54,390 nucleotides of DNA from CBFGRV01 sp965651265 (lineage in GTDB: Bacteria; Bacteroidota; Rhodothermia; Rhodothermales; VXPQ01): the NCBI GenBank assembly GCA_965651265.1, contig CBFGRV010000024.1, positions 1 through 54,390 on the forward strand, in the 5' to 3' direction. Of the stretch, positions 1 to 8,546 are shown piece after piece. The notes under the pieces were generated by a model, which worked only from the letters and a program-made list of their open reading frames with translations, searched no databases and was not told the DNA's origin. Made by a program: the position numbers and the translations under genes. How positions within the stretch are numbered: position 1 is the first letter of the stretch; each line of letters opens with the position of its first letter.

Positions 1-765
1 TGGCCCTGCGATGAGATCAACTATATCTGGCGCTATGGGAATCGATCTCATCCAACTGACGAGCTGAAACCGGAGCATGCGAAACCCGTCGTCCGTAGCT
101 ACATCCGATCTCAGTTCGATAAGATCGCGAGGCGCACAAAAGCTTCAACAGTCGTTGAGAAAACCTGCGCGAACTCCCTTCGAGTCGGATTTGTGGACGC
201 CGTGCTTCCCGAAGCAAAGTACATCTTCATCTATAGGGACGGGCGTGACGTTGTGGCCTCTGCCCTGAAACGCTGGCGGGCTCCGTTTGAACCTCGCTAC
301 ATCCTTTCCAAGGCGCGCTTCGTACCCGTCACGGATCTACCCTATTACGCGTCTCGATACATCGGAAATCGAGTTTACCGCCTTGTCTCTCGGGAGAAGC
401 GCCTCGCATTCTGGGGTCCTCAATTCGAAGGGATCGAACAAGCACTGAAGACGCGAACTCTTCCAGAAGTAGCTGCTATTCAATGGACGCGAAGTGTTGA
501 AAAGGCACTCGACGCTTTTGCGGCGATCGATTCCCGTCGAGTCCATTGTGTGCGCTACGAAGACTTCGTGTCCGATCCAGGTAGCGAAATGCGGCGCCTC
601 GGACTCTTTCTCGGTCAGGAGATCGCCTTAGACGCAACGCAGTCGCTGATTGAGGGCGTCTCGCCGCGAAGCGTCGGCAAGTGGAAGCAAGATTTAGACG
701 ATAGAACTCTCCGCCTTGTCTTGCCACACCTCGAAGGCACGCTTGAGCGAATCGGCTACAATTAG
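1..765 (+). CDS. Sulfotransferase family protein (5' end cut by window edge)
   Basis: The frame is open from base 1 to a TAG at 763-765, so the N-terminus lies outside the window. The product resembles PAPS-dependent sulfotransferases, which move a sulfuryl group from PAPS to a hydroxyl or amino group. The visible part holds the family's 3'-phosphate-binding strand, with YRDGRDVVAS near bases 232-261, and further on RYEDFVSDP followed by a typical C-terminal helix ending in a GKWKQDL-like stretch. The 5'-phosphosulfate-binding loop must lie upstream. The gene overlaps the start of the sugar transferase that follows, which suggests an operon making a sulfated surface glycan. The acceptor cannot be told. 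The cysD-cysNC genes at 25848-28675 could supply the PAPS. Family assignment is fairly sure; the substrate is unknown. Confidence 0.85.
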   Translation, partial: WPCDEINYIWRYGNRSHPTDELKPEHAKPVVRSYIRSQFDKIARRTKASTVVEKTCANSLRVGFVDAVLPEAKYIFIYRDGRDVVASALKRWRAPFEPRYILSKARFVPVTDLPYYASRYIGNRVYRLVSREKRLAFWGPQFEGIEQALKTRTLPEVAAIQWTRSVEKALDAFAAIDSRRVHCVRYEDFVSDPGSEMRRLGLFLGQEIALDATQSLIEGVSPRSVGKWKQDLDDRTLRLVLPHLEGTLERIGYN

Positions 766-1384
766 GCTGGCCCCCGAAGTCGCAGGGCTCTCCGTTTGGC
801 AGCGAGCCCTCAAGCGAAGTTTCGACATCGTGGGAGCTACCATCGGACTGGTAGCAACATCTTGGATAATCCTGCCCGCGTACTGGATTGCGCGGATGGA
901 AACCGGTCTAAGCGGATTTTTCGTGCAAGAGCGTGTCGGGCAGCACGGAAAAATCTTTCGCGTGATCAAAATTCGGACGATGCGACCCATGGATGGCATC
1001 GACACGTCCGTCACCACCGGGGCTGATCCGCGCATTACTTGCAGCGGCCGATTCTTCCGACGAACGAAGATTGATGAGCTGCCACAACTCATCAACGTGC
1101 TAAAGGGGGAAATGAGCTTCGTGGGGCCGCGTCCAGACGTTCCGGGCTTTGCGGATAGCTTGCAGGGAGACGATCGGCTGATTCTTAGTGTTCGTCCTGG
1201 AATTACAGGTCCCGCAACGCTGCATTTTCGTGATGAGGAGGTTCTCCTGGCTCAGCAGTCGGATCCTGAACGCTTCAACCGTGAGGTCATCTATCCGGAG
1301 AAGGTTCGGCTGAACCGCCAATACGTCGAAAACTATCGCTTCATCGACGACCTCAAGTTTATATGGCAAACAATCTTCAAATGA
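743..1384 (+). CDS. Bacterial sugar transferase (PglC/WcaJ-type phosphoglycosyl transferase)
   Basis: A membrane phosphoglycosyl transferase that would load a sugar-1-phosphate from a UDP-sugar onto undecaprenyl phosphate, the first membrane step of glycan assembly. At about 213 residues it has the short PglC-like form: an N-terminal KRSFDIVGA motif entering a hydrophobic re-entrant helix (TIGLVATSWIILPAYWIA), then the family motifs FRVIKIRTM, RRTKIDELPQLINVLKG and FVGPRPDVP, and a C-terminal IRPG-like site (SVRPGITG). I chose the TTG at 743 because GAAGG lies just upstream; a TTG at 716 is also in frame. The start overlaps the sulfotransferase by 23 bp and the stop overlaps the aminotransferase ATG as ATGA, so the three are probably translationally coupled. 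Confidence 0.9.
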   Translation: MSESATIRLAPEVAGLSVWQRALKRSFDIVGATIGLVATSWIILPAYWIARMETGLSGFFVQERVGQHGKIFRVIKIRTMRPMDGIDTSVTTGADPRITCSGRFFRRTKIDELPQLINVLKGEMSFVGPRPDVPGFADSLQGDDRLILSVRPGITGPATLHFRDEEVLLAQQSDPERFNREVIYPEKVRLNRQYVENYRFIDDLKFIWQTIFK

Positions 1385-2538
1385 GCGTGTCGCCGGTGGA
1401 TTCTATAGTGGCCGAAAGGATCTTTCTCTCACCCCCACATCTGGATGACGCCGAATTCGACTTCGTCCGGGAGGCCTTCGACTCCAACTGGATTGCGCCG
1501 GTGGGCCCGCACGTGGATGCCTTCGAGCGTGAGTTTGCCGCCAAGGTGGGTGCGCCGCATGCCGTGGCCCTGTCGTCGGGCACGGCGGCGCTGCATTTGG
1601 CAGTCAGGCTGTGTGGCGTAGGGCCCGGCGATGACGTGCTGGTCTCCTCGCTCACGTTCTGTGCCAGCGTAAATCCGATCCTGTATGAGGGCGGGGTGCC
1701 GGTCTTCATCGATAGTGAGACGGCGTCCTGGAATCTCGACCCGAACCTCGTCGAGGATGTCCTGCGGAGAAAGGCGGCGCAGGGTAAGACGCCTAAGGCA
1801 CTCGTGGCCGTGCACCTCTACGGGCAGGCCGCTGACCTCGACCCGCTCGTCGATCTCTGCGGGAAGTATGGCGTGACGCTCATCGAGGACGCGGCCGAAG
1901 CCCTCGGCGCCACCTACAAGGGCCGCTCCCCCGGCGTCTTCGGAAAGGCGGGCATCTTTTCGTTCAACGGCAACAAGATCATTACGACGTCCGGTGGCGG
2001 CATGCTCGTCACGGCCGACGCCGATCTGGCCCGCCACGCGCGAAAGCTGGCCACACAGGCCCGCGACGATGCACCACACTACGAGCATTCTGAGATAGGC
2101 TACAACTATCGCCTGAGCAACGTGCTCGCCGGCATTGGCCGCGGGCAGTTGCGCGTGCTCGATGATCGGGTCCAAGCACGCCGGCAAATTTTTCAGTGGT
2201 ACCGGAAAGGCCTCGCCGATCTCCCGGGTCTCGCTTTCATGCCGGAGGCCCCCTGGGGTCGGTCGACCAGGTGGCTCACCTGCATTACCATCGACCCCAA
2301 TGCGTTCGGCGCAGACCGTGAGCAAATCCGCCTCGCCCTCGAGAAGGCCAACATCGAGGCGCGGCCCGTCTGGAAGCCCATGCACCTGCAGCCGGCCTAT
2401 CGTCACTTCAAAGTGGCCGGCGGCGACGTCTCCGAAGCCCTCTTTCGGAACGGCCTTTGCCTGCCCTCCGGCTCGTCCCTCACGGAGAGCGACGTCGAGC
2501 GTATTGTGGAGATCTTGAGAAACGCCGCGGAACGCTAA
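1381..2538 (+). CDS. DegT/DnrJ/EryC1/StrS aminotransferase (PglE/EpsN-like)
   Basis: A PLP-dependent sugar aminotransferase. The N-terminus (RIFLSPPHLDD, then SNWIAPVGP) matches the PglE/EpsN subgroup that aminates UDP-4-keto-6-deoxy-GlcNAc. The motif EDAAEALGATYKG and the PLP-lysine region FSFNGNKIITTSGGGM are present. The ATG at 1381 overlaps the upstream TGA as ATGA; an in-frame ATG at 1363 would add six residues, and neither has a clear ribosome site. Its substrate would come from the PglF-type dehydratase encoded next. The acetyltransferase PglD, which finishes UDP-diNAc-bacillosamine, is not beside it. Family is secure; the exact sugar is inferred. Confidence 0.92.
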   Translation: MSVSPVDSIVAERIFLSPPHLDDAEFDFVREAFDSNWIAPVGPHVDAFEREFAAKVGAPHAVALSSGTAALHLAVRLCGVGPGDDVLVSSLTFCASVNPILYEGGVPVFIDSETASWNLDPNLVEDVLRRKAAQGKTPKALVAVHLYGQAADLDPLVDLCGKYGVTLIEDAAEALGATYKGRSPGVFGKAGIFSFNGNKIITTSGGGMLVTADADLARHARKLATQARDDAPHYEHSEIGYNYRLSNVLAGIGRGQLRVLDDRVQARRQIFQWYRKGLADLPGLAFMPEAPWGRSTRWLTCITIDPNAFGADREQIRLALEKANIEARPVWKPMHLQPAYRHFKVAGGDVSEALFRNGLCLPSGSSLTESDVERIVEILRNAAER

Positions 2539-2640
2539 ATCCGCACCCCATCCACCCGATACACCCGCTGCCGGCCCGGCGAGTGCCTCACGTCGCGTAC
2601 GGCAGCAATGCGTCCTGCATCATACGGTACCGGATTGAGG

Positions 2641-4596
2641 ATGAACCTGGTAACACCCCTGTCACAGCACCTTCTTGGTACGCATTCCATTCTGAGGCAC
2701 GATAAGCGGTGGATAGTGAAACTGTCCATCGATATGGCACTCTGGTGCCTGGCCATCCCGCTGGCATTCCTCCTGCGCGTCGAGGCGCGTTGGCTTGCCT
2801 TCGTGGATGGAATGGTCGCTTTTCTCCTGGTTAGCATCCCGTTGTTCACCGGGTTGATCGTTCTCGGGCGTCTTTACCAGCGTTCGTGGCACAAGCCGGG
2901 CCTCCGGGATCTGATGGCTCTCGGGCTGACGATCCTCGGGGCGACGGCCGCGCTGGAGACGCTCGCGCTTGTCGACATCCTCCCGGTACCGCGCAGCATC
3001 CCGCTGCTCGTCGGCCTGATCGCGCTGCTTCTGATGTGCGGCGTGCGACTGGCCACGCGCAGCATCGTGGAGGAATCCATCCGCCTGAGTGCGTCGAGAT
3101 CGGGCAAGGGCCGCCGCGTGCTCATCGCGGGGGCGGGAGATGCGGGCACGATGATCGCCCGCGAGATGCTCCGGAATCCGCACTCGATGCTCATCCCGGT
3201 TGGTTTTCTGGATGATGCTCCTTTCAAGCAGAACCTGCGCTACCTGGGGCTCCGCGTGCACGGCACGCTTTCGGATCTGCCGAAGGTGGTGAGGGAGCAG
3301 CGGGTGGATGAAGTGCTCATCGCGATGCCGTCGCAGACCGGTCAGGTCGTGCGGCGCGTCGTGCAACTCGCCCGCGAGGCCGGCGTCAAGCACCGGACCA
3401 TCCCCGGGATGGTGGAGCTGCTGAGCGGAAAGCTGTCGATTTCGCATATCCGCGAGGTCGCGTACGAAGACCTCCTGCGGCGACCGCCGGTCCGGCTCGA
3501 GATGGACCGGATCGCGGCCTATCTGAAGGGGCGCGTCGTGATGGTCACGGGAGCCGGGGGATCGATTGGCTCGGAGATCGTGCGCCAGGTGGCACGTTTC
3601 AATCCCGCGATGATCGTGCTCTACGAGCGATGCGAAGCGAACCTGTACGCCATCGACATCGAGCTGCGTGAGCGGCTGCCGAACCTGGCCATCGTGCCGG
3701 TGGCGGGCGACGTCGCTGATCCGGATATGCTGGAGTACGTCTTCACGAAGTACGATCCCGAAGTGGTGTTCCACGCGGCCGCGTACAAGCACGTCCCGCT
3801 CATGGAGGCGAACCCCTGGCAGGCGATTCTGAACAACGCCGCCGGCACGCAGACGCTCGTTTCCGCCGCGCTGGCCTGCGGCGTGAAGCGCTTCGTGAAC
3901 ATCTCGACGGACAAGGCAGTGAATCCCACGTCGGTGATGGGCGCCTCAAAGCGCCTCGCTGAGATGGTGGTGAGCGCGGCGGGCGATCATGCCGGTCCGA
4001 ATCAGGCTTTCATGTCGGTCCGGTTCGGGAACGTTCTGGGCAGCAACGGCAGCGTGGTGCCGCGTTTCAAGAAGCAGATCGAGCGGGGCGGGCCCGTCAC
4101 GGTGACGCATCCAGAAATGACCCGCTACTTCATGACCATCCCGGAGGCAAGCCAGCTCGTGCTACAGGCGGCGAGCCTGGCCGAGAACGGCCGCGTCTAC
4201 GTGCTGGACATGGGCGAGCCGGTCAAGATCATGGACCTCGCGCGGGATCTCATCATGCTCTCGGGCCTTAAGCTCGGCGAGGACATCGACATCGAGATCA
4301 CCGGCGTGCGTCCGGGCGAGAAGCTCTACGAGGAGATCCTGACGACGGCGGAGGGGATGTCCAGCTCGACGCACGAGAAGATTTTCGTGGCCCAGAAGCA
4401 AGGTATTCCCGAGGATGAGCTCGAGGACGGCCTGGAGCGCCTCTTCCAGGCGGCGCGCGACCGCGACGAGGCCGCGGTGCGGCGGCTGCTCGATGAGCTC
4501 GTGCCGGAGAACCACTTCGCGCATTCCGGCGACGGCCAGCCCGTCGGCGGCGACGGCAGCACGCAATCGGCCGAGATCCGCGTGCAGGTCAACTAG
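2641..4596 (+). CDS. Membrane UDP-GlcNAc 4,6-dehydratase-like protein (PglF/WbpM/FlaA1 family)
   Basis: About 651 residues. Four hydrophobic segments lie in the first ~145 residues, a first Rossmann fold starts near residue 159 (VLIAGAGDAG), and the catalytic SDR domain starts near residue 300 (VMVTGAGGSIGSE). The catalytic region reads ISTDKAVNPTSVMGASK, with Met where ordinary SDRs have Tyr, the S-M-K arrangement known for WbpM/PglF. RPGEKLYEE lies near the C-terminus. Members convert UDP-GlcNAc to UDP-4-keto-6-deoxy-GlcNAc, the substrate for the PglE-like enzyme upstream. An in-frame ATG at 2608 is the alternative start. The last 15 bases including the stop are duplicated in tandem just downstream. 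Confidence 0.92.
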   Translation: MNLVTPLSQHLLGTHSILRHDKRWIVKLSIDMALWCLAIPLAFLLRVEARWLAFVDGMVAFLLVSIPLFTGLIVLGRLYQRSWHKPGLRDLMALGLTILGATAALETLALVDILPVPRSIPLLVGLIALLLMCGVRLATRSIVEESIRLSASRSGKGRRVLIAGAGDAGTMIAREMLRNPHSMLIPVGFLDDAPFKQNLRYLGLRVHGTLSDLPKVVREQRVDEVLIAMPSQTGQVVRRVVQLAREAGVKHRTIPGMVELLSGKLSISHIREVAYEDLLRRPPVRLEMDRIAAYLKGRVVMVTGAGGSIGSEIVRQVARFNPAMIVLYERCEANLYAIDIELRERLPNLAIVPVAGDVADPDMLEYVFTKYDPEVVFHAAAYKHVPLMEANPWQAILNNAAGTQTLVSAALACGVKRFVNISTDKAVNPTSVMGASKRLAEMVVSAAGDHAGPNQAFMSVRFGNVLGSNGSVVPRFKKQIERGGPVTVTHPEMTRYFMTIPEASQLVLQAASLAENGRVYVLDMGEPVKIMDLARDLIMLSGLKLGEDIDIEITGVRPGEKLYEEILTTAEGMSSSTHEKIFVAQKQGIPEDELEDGLERLFQAARDRDEAAVRRLLDELVPENHFAHSGDGQPVGGDGSTQSAEIRVQVN

Positions 4597-4611
4597 GTGC
4601 AGGTCAACTAG
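4582..4611 (+). repeat. 15-bp perfect tandem duplication at the dehydratase stop codon
   Basis: The unit GTGCAGGTCAACTAG occurs at 4582-4596 and again directly at 4597-4611. The first copy ends in the dehydratase stop codon. The shorter string GTCAACTAG appears a third time near 4667-4675. This looks like a replication-slippage or junction scar at the edge of the degraded region that follows. Confidence 0.9.
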
Positions 4612-4684
4612 GAGGCGCGCGTGAGAAACCGAAGGGTTGAACGGCGGGTTTGCAGAGAGTGATCTCCGTCAACTAGCTCCGCCG

Positions 4685-4801
4685 ATGATGAAGTATAAAG
4701 TTGCTCTTCGTAAGGCGGACGAGGGATTCAGCGTCTCATGCCTGACAGAAGTCTTGCAAACAAGAGCCATACCCACGATCTGGAAACTTTGCTTGGCTTA
4801 G
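4685..4801 (+). pseudogene. HicB-like antitoxin N-terminal remnant
   Basis: The reading frame starts MMKYKVALRKADEGFSVSC, which matches the opening strands of HicB/UPF0150 antitoxins (usually followed by a PGLPGCWSQG-like stretch). After the Cys the resemblance stops and the frame runs into a TAG at 4799-4801, giving only 38 codons against the usual ~70. From 4738 a different frame carries HEPN-like sequence, so this appears to be a deletion junction. I see no hicA nearby. A relic is more likely than a working gene. Confidence 0.55.
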
Positions 4802-4935
4802 CGGGGCTAAAGCGTCAACTTCAAAATGACTCCATCGCTGAACCAGACCTGGAGCTGAACTGGGCAGTCGCTAGAGACTGGAAGGAGATTTCTCGATATC
4901 AGACAACGTTCAGTGCGCGAGGAGCTAAAGGATGA
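4738..4935 (+). pseudogene. HEPN-domain protein fragment (C-terminal half)
   Basis: The frame reads SLANKSHTHDLETLLGLAGL and later NWAVARDWKEISRYQ, the pattern of the second half of small HEPN-domain proteins, often toxin partners of minimal nucleotidyltransferases. The first ~50 residues expected for the domain are missing; in their place the DNA encodes the HicB-like start in another frame. The end (FSARGAKG, TGA) also departs from the family, so the frame is probably broken there too. No MNT partner is visible. Read as a remnant. Confidence 0.55.
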
Positions 4936-5116
4936 ATTGGAGATCGGTCTGGCCGATGTCGTCGTGACCGATCCGGATAATTCATTACTCCGGCCCATGA
5001 ACGGCGCTATTGGGACCGGTCCGGGTCTAAGCCGCATCAGATTCAGCCAAAACGTGATCAACGGTACGCTGATAGAAGACGCGTTGATCTACCGCCTCAA
5101 CTTGAAGGCAGCGTGA
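4913..5116 (+). other. Unrecognised short open frame, possibly a gene remnant
   Basis: An open frame beginning at a GTG encodes about 67 residues (VREELKDELEIGLADVVVTD..., ending NLKAA). It overlaps the end of the HEPN fragment in another frame and ends 6 bp before the convergent Wzi-like gene. I recognise no family. The acidic start and the position in a decayed AT-richer stretch suggest a gene tail, but it could be chance. Confidence 0.2.
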
Positions 5117-5122
5117 GATTGT

Positions 5123-6775
5123 TCAGTACCTGGCCGGAGCGAACGGCATCCCCCAGGTAAGCAGGAGGGACGGCGCCACCCAGGTGGTCGTGCCGGCCTC
5201 CTCGTCGTCGCGCGCGATAAGCCGCACCGCCGCCCGCCCGGAGAGCCCCGGCATCAGCTCGTAGCCCATCCAGCCCTCCACGATCCACGTCCGCTCGAGG
5301 ATGCCCTGCAGGATCGTGTTGCCCATCTCCATCTCCCTCGTGTCGTACGGCTCGAGCGGATCCCCTCCCAGGTTGACCCCCTCCGGATTGCGTCCATGCG
5401 CCGTGTACGAGGCATGGAGGCTGCCCGTGAGCCGCGGCGCGAAGCGGTAGGTCGAGAAGACGGCCACGTCGACGCTATTGGGCCCGGCCGGATGTCCGAT
5501 CAGGTCGTTGTAGTGGATGTAGTCCGACCCCGGCGAGCCGTGGCTGTAGAGAAACGGCCGCAGCCGCGCGAATTCGCCGCGCAGCGTGAGCCGATCGGTC
5601 GGCGCCGCAAAGAAACCGGTCATCCAGCCCCACTTGTTGCCCCACCATCCGTCCCCGATGGCCGACACTTTCATCTCATCGAGTAGCAGGCTTCCGTAGA
5701 GCTCCCATCCTGGGATCACGCGCCAGGAGGCGCTGCCGGAGATGACGACGTTGTCCGGACTGCCGCGCTGCCGCTCGGCCGCCCGGTAGAAGATCAGCGG
5801 GTTGAGGTAGGACAGGTCGAAGCCGGTGCGCGCGCCGAGTGTGTCGGTCGCGAAGATGACGGCCTCGCCCACAGAGAGCGTGAGCGAGGGAATCGGCTGC
5901 ACGGAAAGCCGGTGGAAGGCGGCGTATTTACGCGGAATGATAGCATCGCCCGACGGCTGGAAGCGGCGCTCCGAAAAACCGGCCAGCACCGAGACGAGCT
6001 GGACTGGTCCGAGCGTCGCTCGGACCTGCAGTTGCTCGTAGGGCGAGGCGTAATTGGAGAGCAAGAGGCTTCCGATGCCGGGTCCCCAACGGTTTTCGTC
6101 GCGCCCGAAGCGGACCTCGACGTGCCGGGTGCGGACCCCGACGAGCGCCTCCGCCTCGAAGTGATCGTACAGATCGCCTCGCCCGCTGACGTTGCCCAAC
6201 CGTGGGGCTGTGCGGTCCGCAAAGCGGTATTCGGCCGGCTTCGTGCGGTTCTCCGTGAGGCGGCTCTCGAAGAAGAGGTAGCGCCCGATGTGACCGGAGA
6301 CCCGTATCCCGCGTGCGTAGCGCCAGGCGGTCGCCGGCTCGACATCCCCCCAGACCGGACCGTATTCCGCGTACAAATGCGGATTGATCTGAAGGCCGTA
6401 TTCGTCGTCCGCGAGCGCGAATAGGTCGCGACCGTTCGCATAGGCCGCGGCCACGACGGACTGCAGCCCGCGCACCAACGGAGATTCGAATCCGCTCCGG
6501 TACCGGCGTAGTTCGGTCCGCTCGTAAGGCGTCAGGAGGGAGTCGCGCGCGTGGAGCGTATCCAGCAGCGCACGAGCCTCGCCCGCGGAGAGAGGCAGAT
6601 GTTCGAGGTGTGCACCCGGAAGGCGTCCGAGCACCTTCTGAAGCCGGAGGAAATCGTGGAGGGCGTCGTTGATTTGCAGCACGCCATCCGTCTGGGCGCG
6701 AACGACCGGAGCCGACACTATCCATAAGCCGATCACAAAAACCAGCGCAGCCAAAAGAAGAGGGCGCCGCTTCAC
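5123..6775 (-). CDS. Capsule assembly Wzi-family outer-membrane protein
   Basis: About 550 residues with an N-terminal signal peptide (KRRPLLLAALVFVIG..., cleavage after VVRA). A helical region with LSAGEARALLDTL precedes a long run of alternating amphipathic strands with aromatic residues (e.g. RFGRDENRWGPG, LSNYASPYEQLQ), typical of the Wzi-type beta barrel that binds or anchors surface polysaccharide in the outer membrane. The strand ending near the C-terminus (LLLTWGMPFAP) fits a barrel. I chose the GTG at 6775 because it places KRR directly before the hydrophobic core; a GTG at 6805 is also in frame. The gene stands between sugar-biosynthesis genes, which fits a role in displaying their product. 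Confidence 0.8.
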   Translation of the reverse strand: MKRRPLLLAALVFVIGLWIVSAPVVRAQTDGVLQINDALHDFLRLQKVLGRLPGAHLEHLPLSAGEARALLDTLHARDSLLTPYERTELRRYRSGFESPLVRGLQSVVAAAYANGRDLFALADDEYGLQINPHLYAEYGPVWGDVEPATAWRYARGIRVSGHIGRYLFFESRLTENRTKPAEYRFADRTAPRLGNVSGRGDLYDHFEAEALVGVRTRHVEVRFGRDENRWGPGIGSLLLSNYASPYEQLQVRATLGPVQLVSVLAGFSERRFQPSGDAIIPRKYAAFHRLSVQPIPSLTLSVGEAVIFATDTLGARTGFDLSYLNPLIFYRAAERQRGSPDNVVISGSASWRVIPGWELYGSLLLDEMKVSAIGDGWWGNKWGWMTGFFAAPTDRLTLRGEFARLRPFLYSHGSPGSDYIHYNDLIGHPAGPNSVDVAVFSTYRFAPRLTGSLHASYTAHGRNPEGVNLGGDPLEPYDTREMEMGNTILQGILERTWIVEGWMGYELMPGLSGRAAVRLIARDDEEAGTTTWVAPSLLLTWGMPFAPARY

Positions 6776-7030
6776 CAGAGGATCAAACTGCACGATCGGG
6801 AGCACTCGGAATAAGAGGACAGATGGCTACGAGGAGGTCGACCGGGGCCAATCAGGACGGGCAGATTATTAAATCCGTAGCTTTGGTGCTTCGACCGGAA
6901 GATTATGAAGCTCGTGTTGTGGACTTGATCGTGGTCCAATCGCTCCGATACCTTCGGGCGAGGCCGCACGAAACGATGGCCTCCCCGACGAACGCAACCG
7001 ACCGTACGCAAGGAACATTCCACAATTGAA

Positions 7031-8005
7031 ATGGCGCACTATCTCGTCACCGGCACGGCCGGGTTCATTGCTTCCAAAGTCGCCGAATTTCTTCTGGATG
7101 AAGGGCACACGGTCGTCGGTGTCGACAATCTGAACGATGCCTACGACGTGCGTCTGAAGGAGTGGCGGCTCGGCCGGCTCCGTGGCCGCGAGGGCTTCTC
7201 GTATGCCCATCTCGATATTTGCGACAAGGATGCTTTGCAGAAGCAGGTCTTCGGGGGAAATCGGTTCGATGCCGTCTTCAATCTGGCCGCGCGCGCGGGC
7301 GTCCGGCAGTCCGTCGAGAATCCGTACGTCTACGCCGACACGAATCTGGATGGCACCCTCAATCTACTCGAGCTCTGTCGCGAGCACGACATCGGGAAGT
7401 TTATTCTGGCATCTACCTCGAGCCTGTATGGTGCGCACAACGAGATGCCGTATACGGAATCCCAGAACACGGATCGCCCGCTCTCGCCCTATGCCGCCTC
7501 CAAGAAGGCTGCCGAGGCGATGTGTTACACCTATCACTACCTGTTCGGAATGGACGTGACGGTGTTCCGATACTTCACCGTCTATGGGCCCGCGGGCCGT
7601 CCCGATATGAGCCTTTTCCGCTTCACTCAGTGGATCAGCGAAGGGAAGCCGGTAATCGTTTACGGGGATGGGCAGCAATCCCGTGATTTCACCTTCGTCG
7701 ATGACATTGCCCGCGGTACCATCGCGGGGTTAGCGGAGGTGGGCTATGAGGTGATCAATCTCGGAAGCGATACGCCCGTCGTACTGATCGATGCCGTCAG
7801 GCTCATCGAGGAGATCTCCGGCAAGTCCGCGGACATTCATTTCGAACCCCGCCACAAGGCAGATGTGACGGCCACGTGGGCGAATATTTCCAAGGCGGAG
7901 CGCCTGCTGGGTTGGCGGCCGCAGTACGATTTTAGGAAGGGGGTCAAAGCGCTCGTGGACTGGTACGAGGCCAACCGGGATTGGGCCCGCGAAATCGAGA
8001 CGTGA
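7031..8005 (+). CDS. NAD-dependent epimerase, UDP-glucuronate 4-epimerase-like
   Basis: A 324-residue extended SDR. The cofactor motif is TGTAGFIAS, with Ala at the usual third Gly. It is followed by VVGVDNLNDAYDVRLKEWRL, characteristic of the UDP-glucuronate 4-epimerase branch. The catalytic pair is in SPYAASKKAAE (Tyr154, Lys158), with STSSLYG and YFTVYGPAGRPDM further along. It would interconvert UDP-GlcA and UDP-GalA, though related UDP-sugars are possible. Transcribed rightward after a 225-bp gap divergent from the Wzi-like gene. It fits with the UDP-xylose synthase at 28936-29895, which would use the same UDP-GlcA pool. Confidence 0.85.
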   Translation: MAHYLVTGTAGFIASKVAEFLLDEGHTVVGVDNLNDAYDVRLKEWRLGRLRGREGFSYAHLDICDKDALQKQVFGGNRFDAVFNLAARAGVRQSVENPYVYADTNLDGTLNLLELCREHDIGKFILASTSSLYGAHNEMPYTESQNTDRPLSPYAASKKAAEAMCYTYHYLFGMDVTVFRYFTVYGPAGRPDMSLFRFTQWISEGKPVIVYGDGQQSRDFTFVDDIARGTIAGLAEVGYEVINLGSDTPVVLIDAVRLIEEISGKSADIHFEPRHKADVTATWANISKAERLLGWRPQYDFRKGVKALVDWYEANRDWAREIET

Positions 8006-8546
8006 GGTCTTCTGCGGGTCAGGTGCGCTCAGGTAATCGATTCGGTGAGTCGGAATTTTCCTGCGAGGCTTCAGCGTGGGGCGCGCTGAAGATGGCCGGC
8101 AGGGAAACCCCCGGATCCATGTTGCCCTCTTCACGATCGAATATGGGAGCCGGAGTTGGTTGCTTCGGCTCGGATGCTGTTGGCTTCTTCTTCGCGGCCA
8201 TCCCGGACCTCATGGATCGAGATTTGGTATATGCGTGCCTCGCGGGCCCTATCTGACCCGAGGATGGAAAACGTGACCGGGGGCGCTTCCGGTTTCTCGC
8301 TTCGGCAATGCATTACAGCTTGTAAACAATTCAGCTACTTGGTCTTCACAGTTCAACCATCCCATAGCGTAGGATGGTACGTGAGCGCGTCCTGCACGTG
8401 CCTGCCGGATCACCACTTTCGGTGCTGATGGAGCATAAAACCTGCGCCAATCCATCGATACGGCCGTCTGGGCGCCCCTCTATCTTTTCACGTTTCCCAA
8501 TTCGCCTAAGTTAGTACGAGACGAGCATTCCTTGCTCCTATCCTCC
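8006..8546. other. 540-bp gap with no convincing gene
   Basis: Between the epimerase and the nucleotide-sugar dehydrogenase. I see no strong terminator, tRNA or family-like protein. The only candidate gene is a small leftward frame at 8019-8201, listed separately. The promoter of the dehydrogenase should lie in its right half, but I cannot place it with confidence. Confidence 0.5.
8019..8201 (-). CDS. Possible small hypothetical protein
   Basis: A 60-residue frame starts ATG at 8201 with GAGG about nine bases upstream. The product begins MAAKKKPTASEPKQPTPAP, a Lys/Pro-rich low-complexity start, and has no membrane segment. It is convergent with the epimerase and ends 13 bp past it. I recognise no family. 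The frame sits in an otherwise empty gap, so it could be a short real gene or chance in GC-rich DNA. Confidence 0.25.
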   Translation of the reverse strand: MAAKKKPTASEPKQPTPAPIFDREEGNMDPGVSLPAIFSAPHAEASQENSDSPNRLPERT

